Source of the DNA: JANWYQ01 sp034432445
GTDB taxonomy: Bacteria; Chloroflexota; Anaerolineae; JAAEKA01
Direction: 5' to 3'
Length of the DNA: 10,716 bases
Assembly: GCA_034432445.1 (NCBI GenBank)
Contig: DAOUBX010000045.1
Location: 1-10,716 of the forward strand
The position numbers were made by a program, and so were the translations under genes. Below the pieces are notes generated by a model, which saw nothing but the letters and a program-made list of their open reading frames with translations, did no database searches and was not told where the DNA came from. Positions 1-5,589 of the stretch are shown piece by piece (position 1 is the stretch's first letter; every line of letters starts with the position of its first letter).

Positions 1-1
1 G

Positions 2-84
2 GGTGCCGGGCACTTAAGGCTGCGCTGGCCAGGGCGTCTGCAGAGCCGGCTCAAGCTGTAAGCCGGTCGCAAGTGCCCGGCACC
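2..84. repeat. 83-bp dispersed repeat with 14-bp inverted ends, copy 1
   Basis: The element begins GGTGCCGGGCACTT (2-15) and ends with its exact reverse complement AAGTGCCCGGCACC (71-84), so each strand can fold into a stem with a loop of about 55 nt. The loop contains smaller palindromes: CTGGCCAG, CTGCAG and the 10-bp GAGCCGGCTC. It repeats at 102-184 with a period of exactly 100 bp and one base difference (G24 versus A124), and again at 10647. It encodes nothing convincing. REP/MITE-like is my inference; no transposase is in the window. Confidence 0.9.
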
Positions 85-101
85 TGAATAATTCAGCCCT
101 G

Positions 102-184
102 GGTGCCGGGCACTTAAGGCTGCACTGGCCAGGGCGTCTGCAGAGCCGGCTCAAGCTGTAAGCCGGTCGCAAGTGCCCGGCACC
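102..184. repeat. 83-bp dispersed repeat, copy 2 (tandem)
   Basis: This is a near-perfect second copy of the element at 2-84, with inverted ends at 102-115 and 171-184. The outer flank ATTCAGCCCT (91-100) is also found before copy 3 (10636-10645). Both existing right ends are followed by TGAATA, the reverse complement of the TATTCA seen at 10635, so the full element probably has an interrupted outer inverted repeat: TATTCAG, a few bases, then GGTGCC at the left, and GGCACCTGAATA at the right. Confidence 0.9.
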
Positions 185-195
185 TGAATAGTCAG

Positions 196-673
196 CAAAA
201 AAACAGGCCCAAGCGTGGGCTTGGGCCTGTGATCGGAAAAGGGGCCTCAACTAACCTTTCAGACTTGCCAGTCAGAGAGCTGCTGTCGACCCAAAAACTT
301 GGTTGCCTTAGGGGAAAGGCTGCCTTGACTCCCTAGCAGCTTTGTGATCTCACTACTCGACACGGCAGCTCGGTTCGTGCCATTCTGCCAGTCCTCGTCT
401 GTCAGTCATGCCACCCCACGGCTCTGTACAAGCCACTGCTTGTTAGCCGTGCCAGGCTTGAGCCCATGTGGCTGACAGATCACTCTGCGTCGCTTCTGGC
501 ACACTGTCCAATTTCTCGGGGCTCCCTTTTCCTAACTTTAGGGAGGTACCTTATCTTAGCTAACTTCCGACAATGCTCACTATCCTGTCGACCAGTCTGC
601 CAGCCGGACTGGTGTACTTACCTGCTCACTTTGTCGGTATCGCTAGCATTTTGTTAAGGTGCTCTCTAAAGCT
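196..673 (-). ncRNA. Candidate structured non-coding RNA of about 475 nt, family unknown
   Basis: The stretch has no plausible protein gene and visibly lower GC than its neighbours, but it carries a strong promoter at one end and a textbook terminator at the other on the same strand. Its two ends pair: 661-667 with 274-280 and 668-671 with 256-259, with a small hairpin (262-265/270-273) set into the 3' side. Further perfect or near-perfect helices are 642-647/559-564, 631-637/567-573, 607-613/591-597, 522-527/540-545, 398-404/473-479 plus 410-414/468-472, 417-423/445-451 with 428-433/438-443, 359-364/376-381 and 305-309/316-320. Most follow one another or nest without conflict. An internal loop has AGUGAGCA on both strands, able to form tandem G.A pairs. 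I could not find the conserved cores of RNase P RNA, tmRNA or SRP RNA. The pairing was found by eye, with no covariation test, and the exact ends are estimates. Confidence 0.6.
197..230 (-). terminator. Rho-independent terminator of the minus-strand ncRNA
   Basis: A perfect 12-bp stem (203-214 with 219-230) has a 4-nt loop (215-218). Read on the minus strand it is followed at once by a run of seven T (197-203). No protein gene lies just upstream on that strand, so it most simply terminates the RNA that starts near 673. Confidence 0.85.
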
Positions 674-679
674 ACTCAA

Positions 680-709
680 ATTATAGCACAGACAACTTGC
701 GCAAGTCAA
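680..709 (-). promoter_or_regulatory. Strong sigma70-type promoter for the ncRNA
   Basis: On the minus strand, -35 TTGACT (704-709) and -10 TATAAT (680-685) are separated by 18 bp, and TGC before the -10 makes it an extended -10. The predicted start is near 673. A perfect 12-bp palindrome, ACTTGCGCAAGT (695-706), overlaps the -35 and could be an operator. The promoter sits 47 bp past the stop of the EamA gene, with no terminator between, so read-through into the RNA is also possible. Confidence 0.8.
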
Positions 710-755
710 TACGTTGGAACCCGGCAGTCTTGATTTTTAAGGTACGGGTGACTGA

Positions 756-1682
756 TCAGTTGCTGGCTAGGGGATGCTCATCTGGCAGCGGCGCAGCGGA
801 CTCACGTGGCCGCAGCAGCCACACGGCCGCCAGCACCAAACCGCCGCCGATGATCTGCCCCACGCTCAGGCTTTCACCCAGCACCAACCGCGCCAGCACG
901 GCCGCCAAGACCGGCTCCAACGTCGCCACCAGGCTGGCCACGCTGACCGGCACGGTTTGGACGCCGGCCGCATAGGCCACGCTGGCGCCCACCGTGGGCC
1001 CCAGGGCCAACGCCAGCAGCCAGAAAATGGCCTCCGGCGAGTGCAGCGCGCCCTGCAAAGGCGTAATGGGCTGTAAGAACAGCAACGCTGCGGCCCCGAT
1101 CAGCATGCCGTAGCACTGTAGGGTCCACGGATTGGTATGGCGCACGCCGACCTTGTTGAACACGCTCCACAGGCCGTAGGTCAACCCCGACAGCAGGCCC
1201 CACACAATGCCCACAAGGTTGAGGCGCAGAAGCTCAGGCCGGTAGACTTGGGCCACGAGGGCTGAGCCCAGCAGCGTGAGAAGCAGAGCTGCTAGGTGGG
1301 TGCGCGTCAGTTGCTCGCCGAGAAAGCGCCAGGCGATCACAGCCACCCACGCCGGCGCCGTGTACAGCAGCACGGCCGCCACAGCCACGCCAACCGACAG
1401 AATGGCGTTGATGTAGACGGCGTAGAACAGGGCGATGCCGAATATGCCATAGGCGACGACCACGCCCGCTGTGCGGCGATTCACGCGCAGCCAGTGCCGG
1501 CGCAAAACGGCCAAGCCACCCAGCAGCAGAAGTCCGCCCAGCCCGGCGCGAAAGGCAGCTACGGCCAGCGGCGGCAAGCCAAAGCTCTCGGCCAACATCT
1601 TGTAGATCACGCCTAACGTTGCCCAGAGGCCCGCAGCCAGCAATACGAGGAAGTAGCCCCGTGCGGCAGGAGAAGTGCTCAT
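756..1682 (-). CDS. EamA-family (DMT superfamily) membrane transporter
   Basis: This 308-aa protein is almost entirely hydrophobic, with about ten membrane helices. It has two tandem EamA repeats, roughly residues 10-145 and 155-292. The repeats share the family's end signature: LLYTAPAWVAVIAWRFLGEQL-like near residues 105-125 and ATLEPVLAAVLARLVLGESL near 253-272. Members of the drug/metabolite transporter superfamily export amino acids, nucleosides or other small metabolites from the cytoplasm; the substrate cannot be told from sequence. The ATG at 1680-1682 has no Shine-Dalgarno sequence, but a promoter ends exactly one turn of the -10 spacing away, so translation is probably leaderless. 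It is divergent from the BON gene and is not in an operon with any recognisable partner. Confidence 0.9.
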   Translation of the reverse strand: MSTSPAARGYFLVLLAAGLWATLGVIYKMLAESFGLPPLAVAAFRAGLGGLLLLGGLAVLRRHWLRVNRRTAGVVVAYGIFGIALFYAVYINAILSVGVAVAAVLLYTAPAWVAVIAWRFLGEQLTRTHLAALLLTLLGSALVAQVYRPELLRLNLVGIVWGLLSGLTYGLWSVFNKVGVRHTNPWTLQCYGMLIGAAALLFLQPITPLQGALHSPEAIFWLLALALGPTVGASVAYAAGVQTVPVSVASLVATLEPVLAAVLARLVLGESLSVGQIIGGGLVLAAVWLLRPRESAAPLPDEHPLASN

Positions 1683-1688
1683 GGTAGG

Positions 1689-1717
1689 ATTGTACAGCCT
1701 TCAGGCGTGACTGTCCA
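1689..1717 (-). promoter_or_regulatory. Promoter giving a leaderless EamA transcript
   Basis: On the minus strand TGGACA (1712-1717), a 17-bp spacer and TACAAT (1689-1694) form a good sigma70-like promoter. Six bases separate the -10 from the ATG, so the predicted transcription start falls on or next to the A of the start codon (1682). This fits with the lack of a ribosome binding site. Confidence 0.6.
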
Positions 1718-1738
1718 GATGTGCAGGCCCGTTGACAC

Positions 1739-1767
1739 TTGTCGCTTGTGCCAACATGCGCGATAAT
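1739..1767 (+). promoter_or_regulatory. Possible promoter of the BON-domain gene
   Basis: TTGTCG (1739-1744), a 17-bp spacer and GATAAT (1762-1767) give a moderate promoter with a start near 1774 and a leader of about 84 nt. A better -35 (TTGACA, 1732-1737) lies too far from this -10 (24 bp). The same TTGTCG-17 bp pattern occurs before the glycosyltransferase gene. Confidence 0.4.
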
Positions 1768-1857
1768 GCAAGCAGTTGATCAATCGATCTCATTTACCAT
1801 CGTGGGCCTGGCGTTTGTCGCCGGGCTTGCCCAAAACGAAGACGAGGAGGGCAGGAC

Positions 1858-2298
1858 ATGATATCGGTTCAGGCAACAGACGAAACGGCCAAGAAAGTAG
1901 CCTTGCGCGCCCTTGATCTGCTGGAGCAACAGCAGGCGTTGCGCACGACGACCTCCGCCATTGTCGTGGAGGCCAGCCCCGGCGAGCTGGCGCTGAAAGG
2001 ACGCGTGCGCACCAACACCCTGCGTAACTTGGCGCAGCGTCTGGCACGCAGCGCCGTCAACGGCTGGCAGCTGCGCAACGAGTTGATCAGCGATGAACAG
2101 CTTGCCCTGGACATCGCAGCCAGGCTGGCCAGCGATCCCCGCACAGCCACAGCCGACGTGCGCTGTGAGATGTTCCTCGGTGTAGCGCACTTGAAGGGGA
2201 CGGTGCATGGCAAGGAACAGCAGCAGGCTGTGGTGGAGGTAGTCCGGCAGGTTCCCGGCGTCGTTGGCGTCAACGACTATCTGACGGTTATCGGCTGA
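1858..2298 (+). CDS. Double BON-domain protein
   Basis: A 146-aa soluble protein with two BON modules, about residues 12-77 and 79-144. Each has the alpha-beta pattern and a central conserved turn (ALKGRV at 45-50 and HLKGTV at 111-116). The second ends with the typical V-PGV--V-D-L pattern (residues 132-142). BON domains usually bind phospholipid or occur in osmotic-shock and secretin proteins; this one has no signal peptide or membrane segment, so it should act in the cytoplasm or at the inner face of the membrane. AGGAGG (1845-1850) lies 7 nt before the ATG, which fixes the start. Its position before two Hsp20 genes suggests a stress role, but a terminator closes its own transcript. Confidence 0.8.
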   Translation: MISVQATDETAKKVALRALDLLEQQQALRTTTSAIVVEASPGELALKGRVRTNTLRNLAQRLARSAVNGWQLRNELISDEQLALDIAARLASDPRTATADVRCEMFLGVAHLKGTVHGKEQQQAVVEVVRQVPGVVGVNDYLTVIG

Positions 2299-2337
2299 GC
2301 CGCACACATCACGTTGGCCATCTCTCGTGCGCCAGCA

Positions 2338-2378
2338 GCAGGCCGTGCAGGGTATCCTGCACGGCCTGCGCTTGTTTT
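2338..2378 (+). terminator. Rho-independent terminator after the BON gene
   Basis: A perfect 14-bp stem (2338-2351 with 2356-2369) with loop GTAT is followed by GCTTGTTTT. It ends the BON transcript and separates it from the Hsp20 genes. Confidence 0.85.
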
Positions 2379-2603
2379 GCTCACGAGGACGATCGCCGGG
2401 GGCGTCGACAAACGCTGTGGCCGGCTCCGCCGGTCAAAACGCTAACACAAAGCTAACGCAGCGCAAATGCTCATCTAACACAACAGCGCGATATTGGGGG
2501 CGTAAAAGCAAAGCCGGCCTGCGCCGGAAACAACACCAAACTTGCTTGAGACGCACAAAACTGCGCACTTGCGTGAGTACTGAACGACAAAGGAGGTCCG
2601 ACT
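2379..2603. other. Non-coding gap upstream of the first Hsp20 gene
   Basis: The 305-bp gap between the BON and Hsp20 genes holds the terminator and then about 225 bp with no convincing gene. I searched it for a CIRCE operator (TTAGCACTC inverted repeat), a sigma32-type promoter and a clean sigma70 promoter and found none I would defend. GCTAAC occurs twice around 2440-2460. The promoter of the first Hsp20 gene must lie here but is not obvious. Confidence 0.5.
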
Positions 2604-3050
2604 ATGACAAGCCTGATCGTACGTGAGCCGTTCCGTGAGATGATGAGCCTGCGTGAGGCGATGGACAAGCTGTTCGAGGAGAGCTTTGTGGGACCGCGCT
2701 TCTTCCCCTTCGGCGGTGAGAGCGGCGCCCTTCCGGTGGACATCTACGATGACGGCGATAACTACGTCGTGACCGCGTCGGTGCCGGGCGTCAAGCCTGA
2801 GGAGATCGATGTCACGATCACCGGCGATACCTTGACGATCAAGGGCGAAACCAAGTCCGAGGAGAAGGTCGAGAAGGCCAACTACATCCGCCAGGAGCGG
2901 CGCTATGGTCGCTTCGAGCGCAGCCTGTCGCTGCCGAGCGAAGTGCAGACGGACAAGGTCGAGGCCGTGTTTGAGAACGGTGTGCTGAAGCTGACCATGC
3001 CCAAGGCCGAGACGGTGAAACCGAAGCAGATCAAGGTCTCTGTGAAGTAA
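2604..3050 (+). CDS. Hsp20/alpha-crystallin small heat-shock protein, copy A
   Basis: A 148-aa ATP-independent holdase that would bind unfolding proteins during stress as a large oligomer. The N-terminal arm (residues 1-42, MREAMDKLFEE-like) is followed by the alpha-crystallin domain (about 43-135) with VPGVKPEEIDV, GETK and the signature A-x3-NGVL (AVFENGVL, 121-128). The tail ends with the I-x-V anchor IKV (143-145), used for oligomer assembly. A perfect ribosome site AAGGAGGT (2590-2597) lies 6 nt before the ATG, suggesting high expression. It is followed by a hairpin terminator and then by a paralogue in the same direction. Confidence 0.95.
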   Translation: MTSLIVREPFREMMSLREAMDKLFEESFVGPRFFPFGGESGALPVDIYDDGDNYVVTASVPGVKPEEIDVTITGDTLTIKGETKSEEKVEKANYIRQERRYGRFERSLSLPSEVQTDKVEAVFENGVLKLTMPKAETVKPKQIKVSVK

Positions 3051-3064
3051 ACCCTACAGCATCC

Positions 3065-3107
3065 ACGGTCAGCCGGCTGGCGGCAAGCCGGTTGGCTGAC
3101 CGTTTTT
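3065..3107 (+). terminator. Terminator-like hairpin between the two Hsp20 genes
   Basis: A 10-bp outer stem (3065-3074 with 3094-3103) with an inner short stem is followed by TTTTT (3103-3107). No separate promoter is evident before the second Hsp20, so this may be a partial terminator that sets different levels of the two chaperones. Confidence 0.75.
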
Positions 3108-3159
3108 CGAGACAGCAGGTCTGACACCATTCGTGGCAACTGAAAAAGGAGAGCAAAAC

Positions 3160-3621
3160 ATGACTAGGGTAGTAACTCGTTGGGAACCGATGCGTGACTT
3201 TGTGGCTTTGCGCGAGGCAATGGATCGCCTGTTCGAGGACAGCTTTGTGCAACCCGGTTGGAGCACCTTGAGCCGCCGCACCGACGGCGAGGGCGCGACC
3301 TGGCGCCTGCCGGTCGATGTCTACACGACCGCCGAAGAGGTGGTGATCATGGCCAATGTGCCGGGCGTCGACCCCGAGAAGGTTACGATCACCTTTGAGG
3401 GCGATGTGCTGACGATCAAGGGCGAGATTCCGGCGCCGCTGGAGAACGTGGAATACGTCATGCGCGAACGCCGCTACGGCCCCTTCAGCCGCAGCCTGAC
3501 GTTCAATGTCCCGGTGAATGCCGACAACATCGAAGCGACCTTCGAGCACGGCGTGCTGACCATTGTGGTTCCGAAAGCCGAAGCTGTGAAGCCGAAGCAG
3601 ATCAAGGTGCTGGCCAAGTAA
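3160..3621 (+). CDS. Hsp20/alpha-crystallin small heat-shock protein, copy B
   Basis: A 153-aa paralogue of the preceding chaperone. It shares the N-terminal arm (LREAMDRLFEDSFV, residues 18-31 versus LREAMDKLFEESFV), the alpha-crystallin domain (about 50-140, ATFEHGVL at 126-133) and the same C-terminal KPKQIKV with the IKV anchor (148-150). Clear divergence in residues 32-50 and 88-100 suggests different clients or mixed oligomers. An upstream in-frame GTG (3133) exists, but AAGGAG (3146-3151) is 8 nt before the ATG at 3160, and the protein from this ATG aligns with copy A at its first residues, so I chose 3160. Confidence 0.93.
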   Translation: MTRVVTRWEPMRDFVALREAMDRLFEDSFVQPGWSTLSRRTDGEGATWRLPVDVYTTAEEVVIMANVPGVDPEKVTITFEGDVLTIKGEIPAPLENVEYVMRERRYGPFSRSLTFNVPVNADNIEATFEHGVLTIVVPKAEAVKPKQIKVLAK

Positions 3622-3648
3622 ATCTGCACCCCTACCGGTTGTAACCAG

Positions 3649-3680
3649 CAGGGCGGCCCGTAGGCCGCCCTGTTGCGTTG
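3649..3680 (+). terminator. Terminator-like hairpin after the second Hsp20 gene
   Basis: A perfect 10-bp GC-rich stem (3649-3658 with 3663-3672) with loop CGTA is followed by only a weak T tract (TTGCGTTG). It may attenuate rather than stop transcription into the small zinc-ribbon gene. Confidence 0.6.
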
Positions 3681-3725
3681 CTAGCGCAAGAACCGGGTTA
3701 ACCGCAGCCAGTTCAGGAGGTGAGT

Positions 3726-3899
3726 ATGCCCATCTACGAGTATGCGTGCGACACGTGCGGAGCCCATTTCGAGCGGCGTCAATCCTTTGGTGAAGCGGCT
3801 GCGCCGCGTTGTCCCAACGGCCACGACGCCGTGCACCGCCTATACACTGTTCCCGGTATCGTGTTCAAGGGTTCGGGCTGGCTGGTACGTGACCGATAG
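3726..3899 (+). CDS. FmdB-like small zinc-ribbon protein
   Basis: A 57-aa protein that reads MPIYEYACDTCG at its start and ends GIVFKGSGWLVRDR, the hallmarks of the FmdB/CxxC zinc-ribbon family (putative regulatory proteins). The first zinc knuckle is C8-x2-C11. In the second, the usual CPxC is CPNGH (C29...H33), so the fourth ligand may be histidine. The residues between (15-28) match the family's FE--QSF segment. AGGAGG (3715-3720) sits 5 nt before the ATG. The molecular role of the family is not well defined; zinc binding is the only function I would assert. It is the last plus-strand gene before the convergent recF. Confidence 0.88.
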   Translation: MPIYEYACDTCGAHFERRQSFGEAAAPRCPNGHDAVHRLYTVPGIVFKGSGWLVRDR

Positions 3900-3979
3900 C
3901 CGCAGCCAAAGCAGCTCAGCCTCCGACAGCTAGCAAGCCGCCCTCCCCCACCCACCAGCCGGACGCGCAAGGGCGCAAC

Positions 3980-4042
3980 ACCTACGCCTGTCGCCGCTCC
4001 TGCCAACGAGCAGACGGAGCGACGTTGGGCGTAGGTTTTTTT
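3980..4042 (+). terminator. Terminator between the convergent zinc-ribbon and recF genes
   Basis: A 9-bp outer stem (3980-3988 with 4028-4036) encloses an inner GC-rich hairpin and is followed by seven T (4036-4042). It clearly serves plus-strand transcription. Read on the minus strand it lacks a T tract. Confidence 0.75.
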
Positions 4043-4079
4043 GTGGCTGCTCAGCCTTCAGCGCCGGGCAATTGCAACT

Positions 4080-5318
4080 TCATTCCGCCTCGATGTGTCC
4101 TTCGGACACGTGCAGGCAGTGGGCGGCGCGGCGAAACCCCTCGGAGAAGTCATCCCAGTCGGTGGTGGTGACGATGGCCTGACGCACGCCGGCCAGGGCG
4201 CTCAACAACATGCCGCGGCGGTTGGCGTCTAGCTCCGACATCACATCGTCCAACAGCAAGAGGGGCGGGGCAGCCAGCGCCTTGCGCATCACCGCAACCT
4301 CAGCCAATTTGACGGCCAGCACGGCTGTGCGCTGCTGACCGCGGCTGCCATAAGTGCGCAGGTCGCGCCCTTGTCCGATAAACTGCACGTCATCGCGGTG
4401 GGGGCCGATCAGCGACATGCCGACCGCGATCTCACGTCGCCTGATGCGCGCCAGCTCGCTGCGCAAGGCAGCCGCGATGGCCGGGGCAGCCCCGTCCAGG
4501 TAGACCGGCGAAGGCTCTTGTAGCCAGGCTTCGTCGCCTTCCCCGCCGTTTTCGCCGGCGCTTTCTTCTTCCGGCGCCTCGTCCTGGCCGGGTGTCACGC
4601 GCGGCACGTAGCGCAGATGCAAGCGCTCACGGCCCTCGGTAAGCGCCAATTGGCGTTGGTTGGCCTCGACCTCGAGATCAGCCACAAAGGCGGCGCGGCG
4701 CGCCACCAGCAAACTGCCCAGGTTGACCAGCTGCTCGTCCCAGTAGTCGAGTTGATCAGGGCTGCCGCCGCGCTCGCGCAGCGCTTTGAGTAGGGCGTTG
4801 CGCTGAGCAAGGGACTTGTTGTAGATGCTCAAGGCACGGCAATAGTCGGCCTGCATCTGGCACAGGGCGATGTCCAGATAGCGCCGGCGGACACTCGGCG
4901 CGCCGGCTACCAGCTCAATGTCTTGCGGCAAGAAAAGCACGGTCGGCATCTGACCGACGAGGTCCAGGGCGCGCCGCGGCACGCCGTTGATCCGCACCTC
5001 TTTGCGCAACCGTTGGCCGGCCGCCCCACCGCCGTTGGCTACCAACGCCATCTCGATCTTCATGCGCCGGCTAGCAACCACCAAATCGCCGGCCAGCCGC
5101 GCAAAAGGCAGCGGCTCTTCCCACGCCAACCAGTTCAGCAGCTCCCGTTCCGCCGACGACAGCAGCGAGCGACCTGTGGCCAGAAAGGCGATGGCCTCCA
5201 GAAAATTGGTTTTGCCTTGGGCGTTGGCGCCTTGCAGAAGGGTAATGCCCTCGCCCAAGTCCAGCTCCAGCCGGCTGTAGTTGCGGAAGTTGGTAAGGGA
5301 GAGGTGGGAGAGATGCAT
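4080..5318 (-). CDS. recF: DNA replication/repair protein RecF
   Basis: A 412-aa SMC-like ATPase of the RecFOR pathway, which loads RecA at single-strand gaps and stalled forks. Visible motifs are Walker A GANAQGKT (30-37), FLPQDIELVAG (129-139), GPHRDD (305-310), the ABC signature YGSRGQQRT (323-331) and Walker B LLLLDDVMSELD (353-364), with a final TTTDWDDF segment. It is slightly longer than the usual 350-400 aa because of an acidic, glycine-rich insert (about residues 243-268). The ATG at 5316-5318 has no Shine-Dalgarno sequence; the bases before it are pyrimidine-rich on the coding strand. It follows dnaN on the same strand but a terminator-like hairpin lies between them, and no clear promoter of its own was found. 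Confidence 0.96.
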   Translation of the reverse strand: MHLSHLSLTNFRNYSRLELDLGEGITLLQGANAQGKTNFLEAIAFLATGRSLLSSAERELLNWLAWEEPLPFARLAGDLVVASRRMKIEMALVANGGGAAGQRLRKEVRINGVPRRALDLVGQMPTVLFLPQDIELVAGAPSVRRRYLDIALCQMQADYCRALSIYNKSLAQRNALLKALRERGGSPDQLDYWDEQLVNLGSLLVARRAAFVADLEVEANQRQLALTEGRERLHLRYVPRVTPGQDEAPEEESAGENGGEGDEAWLQEPSPVYLDGAAPAIAAALRSELARIRRREIAVGMSLIGPHRDDVQFIGQGRDLRTYGSRGQQRTAVLAVKLAEVAVMRKALAAPPLLLLDDVMSELDANRRGMLLSALAGVRQAIVTTTDWDDFSEGFRRAAHCLHVSEGHIEAE

Positions 5319-5343
5319 GGGAGGGGAGTGGGCGGTGACCGTT

Positions 5344-5371
5344 GATCGGTGATCGGTGATCGGTAGTCGGT
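5344..5371. repeat. GATCGGT short tandem repeat
   Basis: Three perfect 7-bp GATCGGT units (5344-5364) are followed by a degenerate AGTCGGT (5365-5371). They lie between recF and the dnaN terminator, just upstream of the recF start, with no evident function. Confidence 0.8.
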
Positions 5372-5375
5372 GGTC

Positions 5376-5407
5376 AAGAAAACCGCCAGGTTTTCTAACC
5401 TGGCGGT
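5376..5407 (-). terminator. Terminator downstream of dnaN
   Basis: A perfect 11-bp stem (5382-5392 with 5397-5407) and 4-nt loop are followed on the minus strand by TTTCTT (5376-5381). It should end most dnaN transcripts before recF. Confidence 0.7.
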
Positions 5408-5589
5408 AATACGAGGCGGCCCTGGTCTGGTTCAGGCTTCAGCCGGGTTTGCTGGTCTACTCCGGAGTCTAGGCTTGACCGGATCTGTGCTACCGCATGG
5501 AAACCTTTGGCCCAGTTAGGCCTGCCGGCCGTTCGGACTTACTTGCGAACGTCGCCTGGGGCTCGCGGTCAACCGCCCAACACCTGCGC

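Noticed and set aside
1..184. CRISPR-like array from the two tandem repeats
   Set aside because: The unit is 83 bp with almost no spacer, the unique part is absent, and no cas gene is present.
196..673. RNase P RNA, tmRNA, SRP RNA or 6S RNA as the identity of the structured RNA
   Set aside because: I looked for the GAGGAAAGUCC and ACAGAA cores of RNase P, the tRNA-like T-arm and CCA end of tmRNA, and the GGAAGG--AGCAGCC apical motif of SRP RNA, and found none. The length is also far above 6S.
1766..1861. 31-codon frame overlapping the BON start by ATGA (MQAVDQSISFT...)
   Set aside because: It has no ribosome site, its ATG lies inside the likely -10 element, and the BON gene has its own strong Shine-Dalgarno sequence.
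3133..3159. Upstream GTG start for the second Hsp20
   Set aside because: The Shine-Dalgarno sequence lies inside this extension and the added residues have no counterpart in the paralogue.
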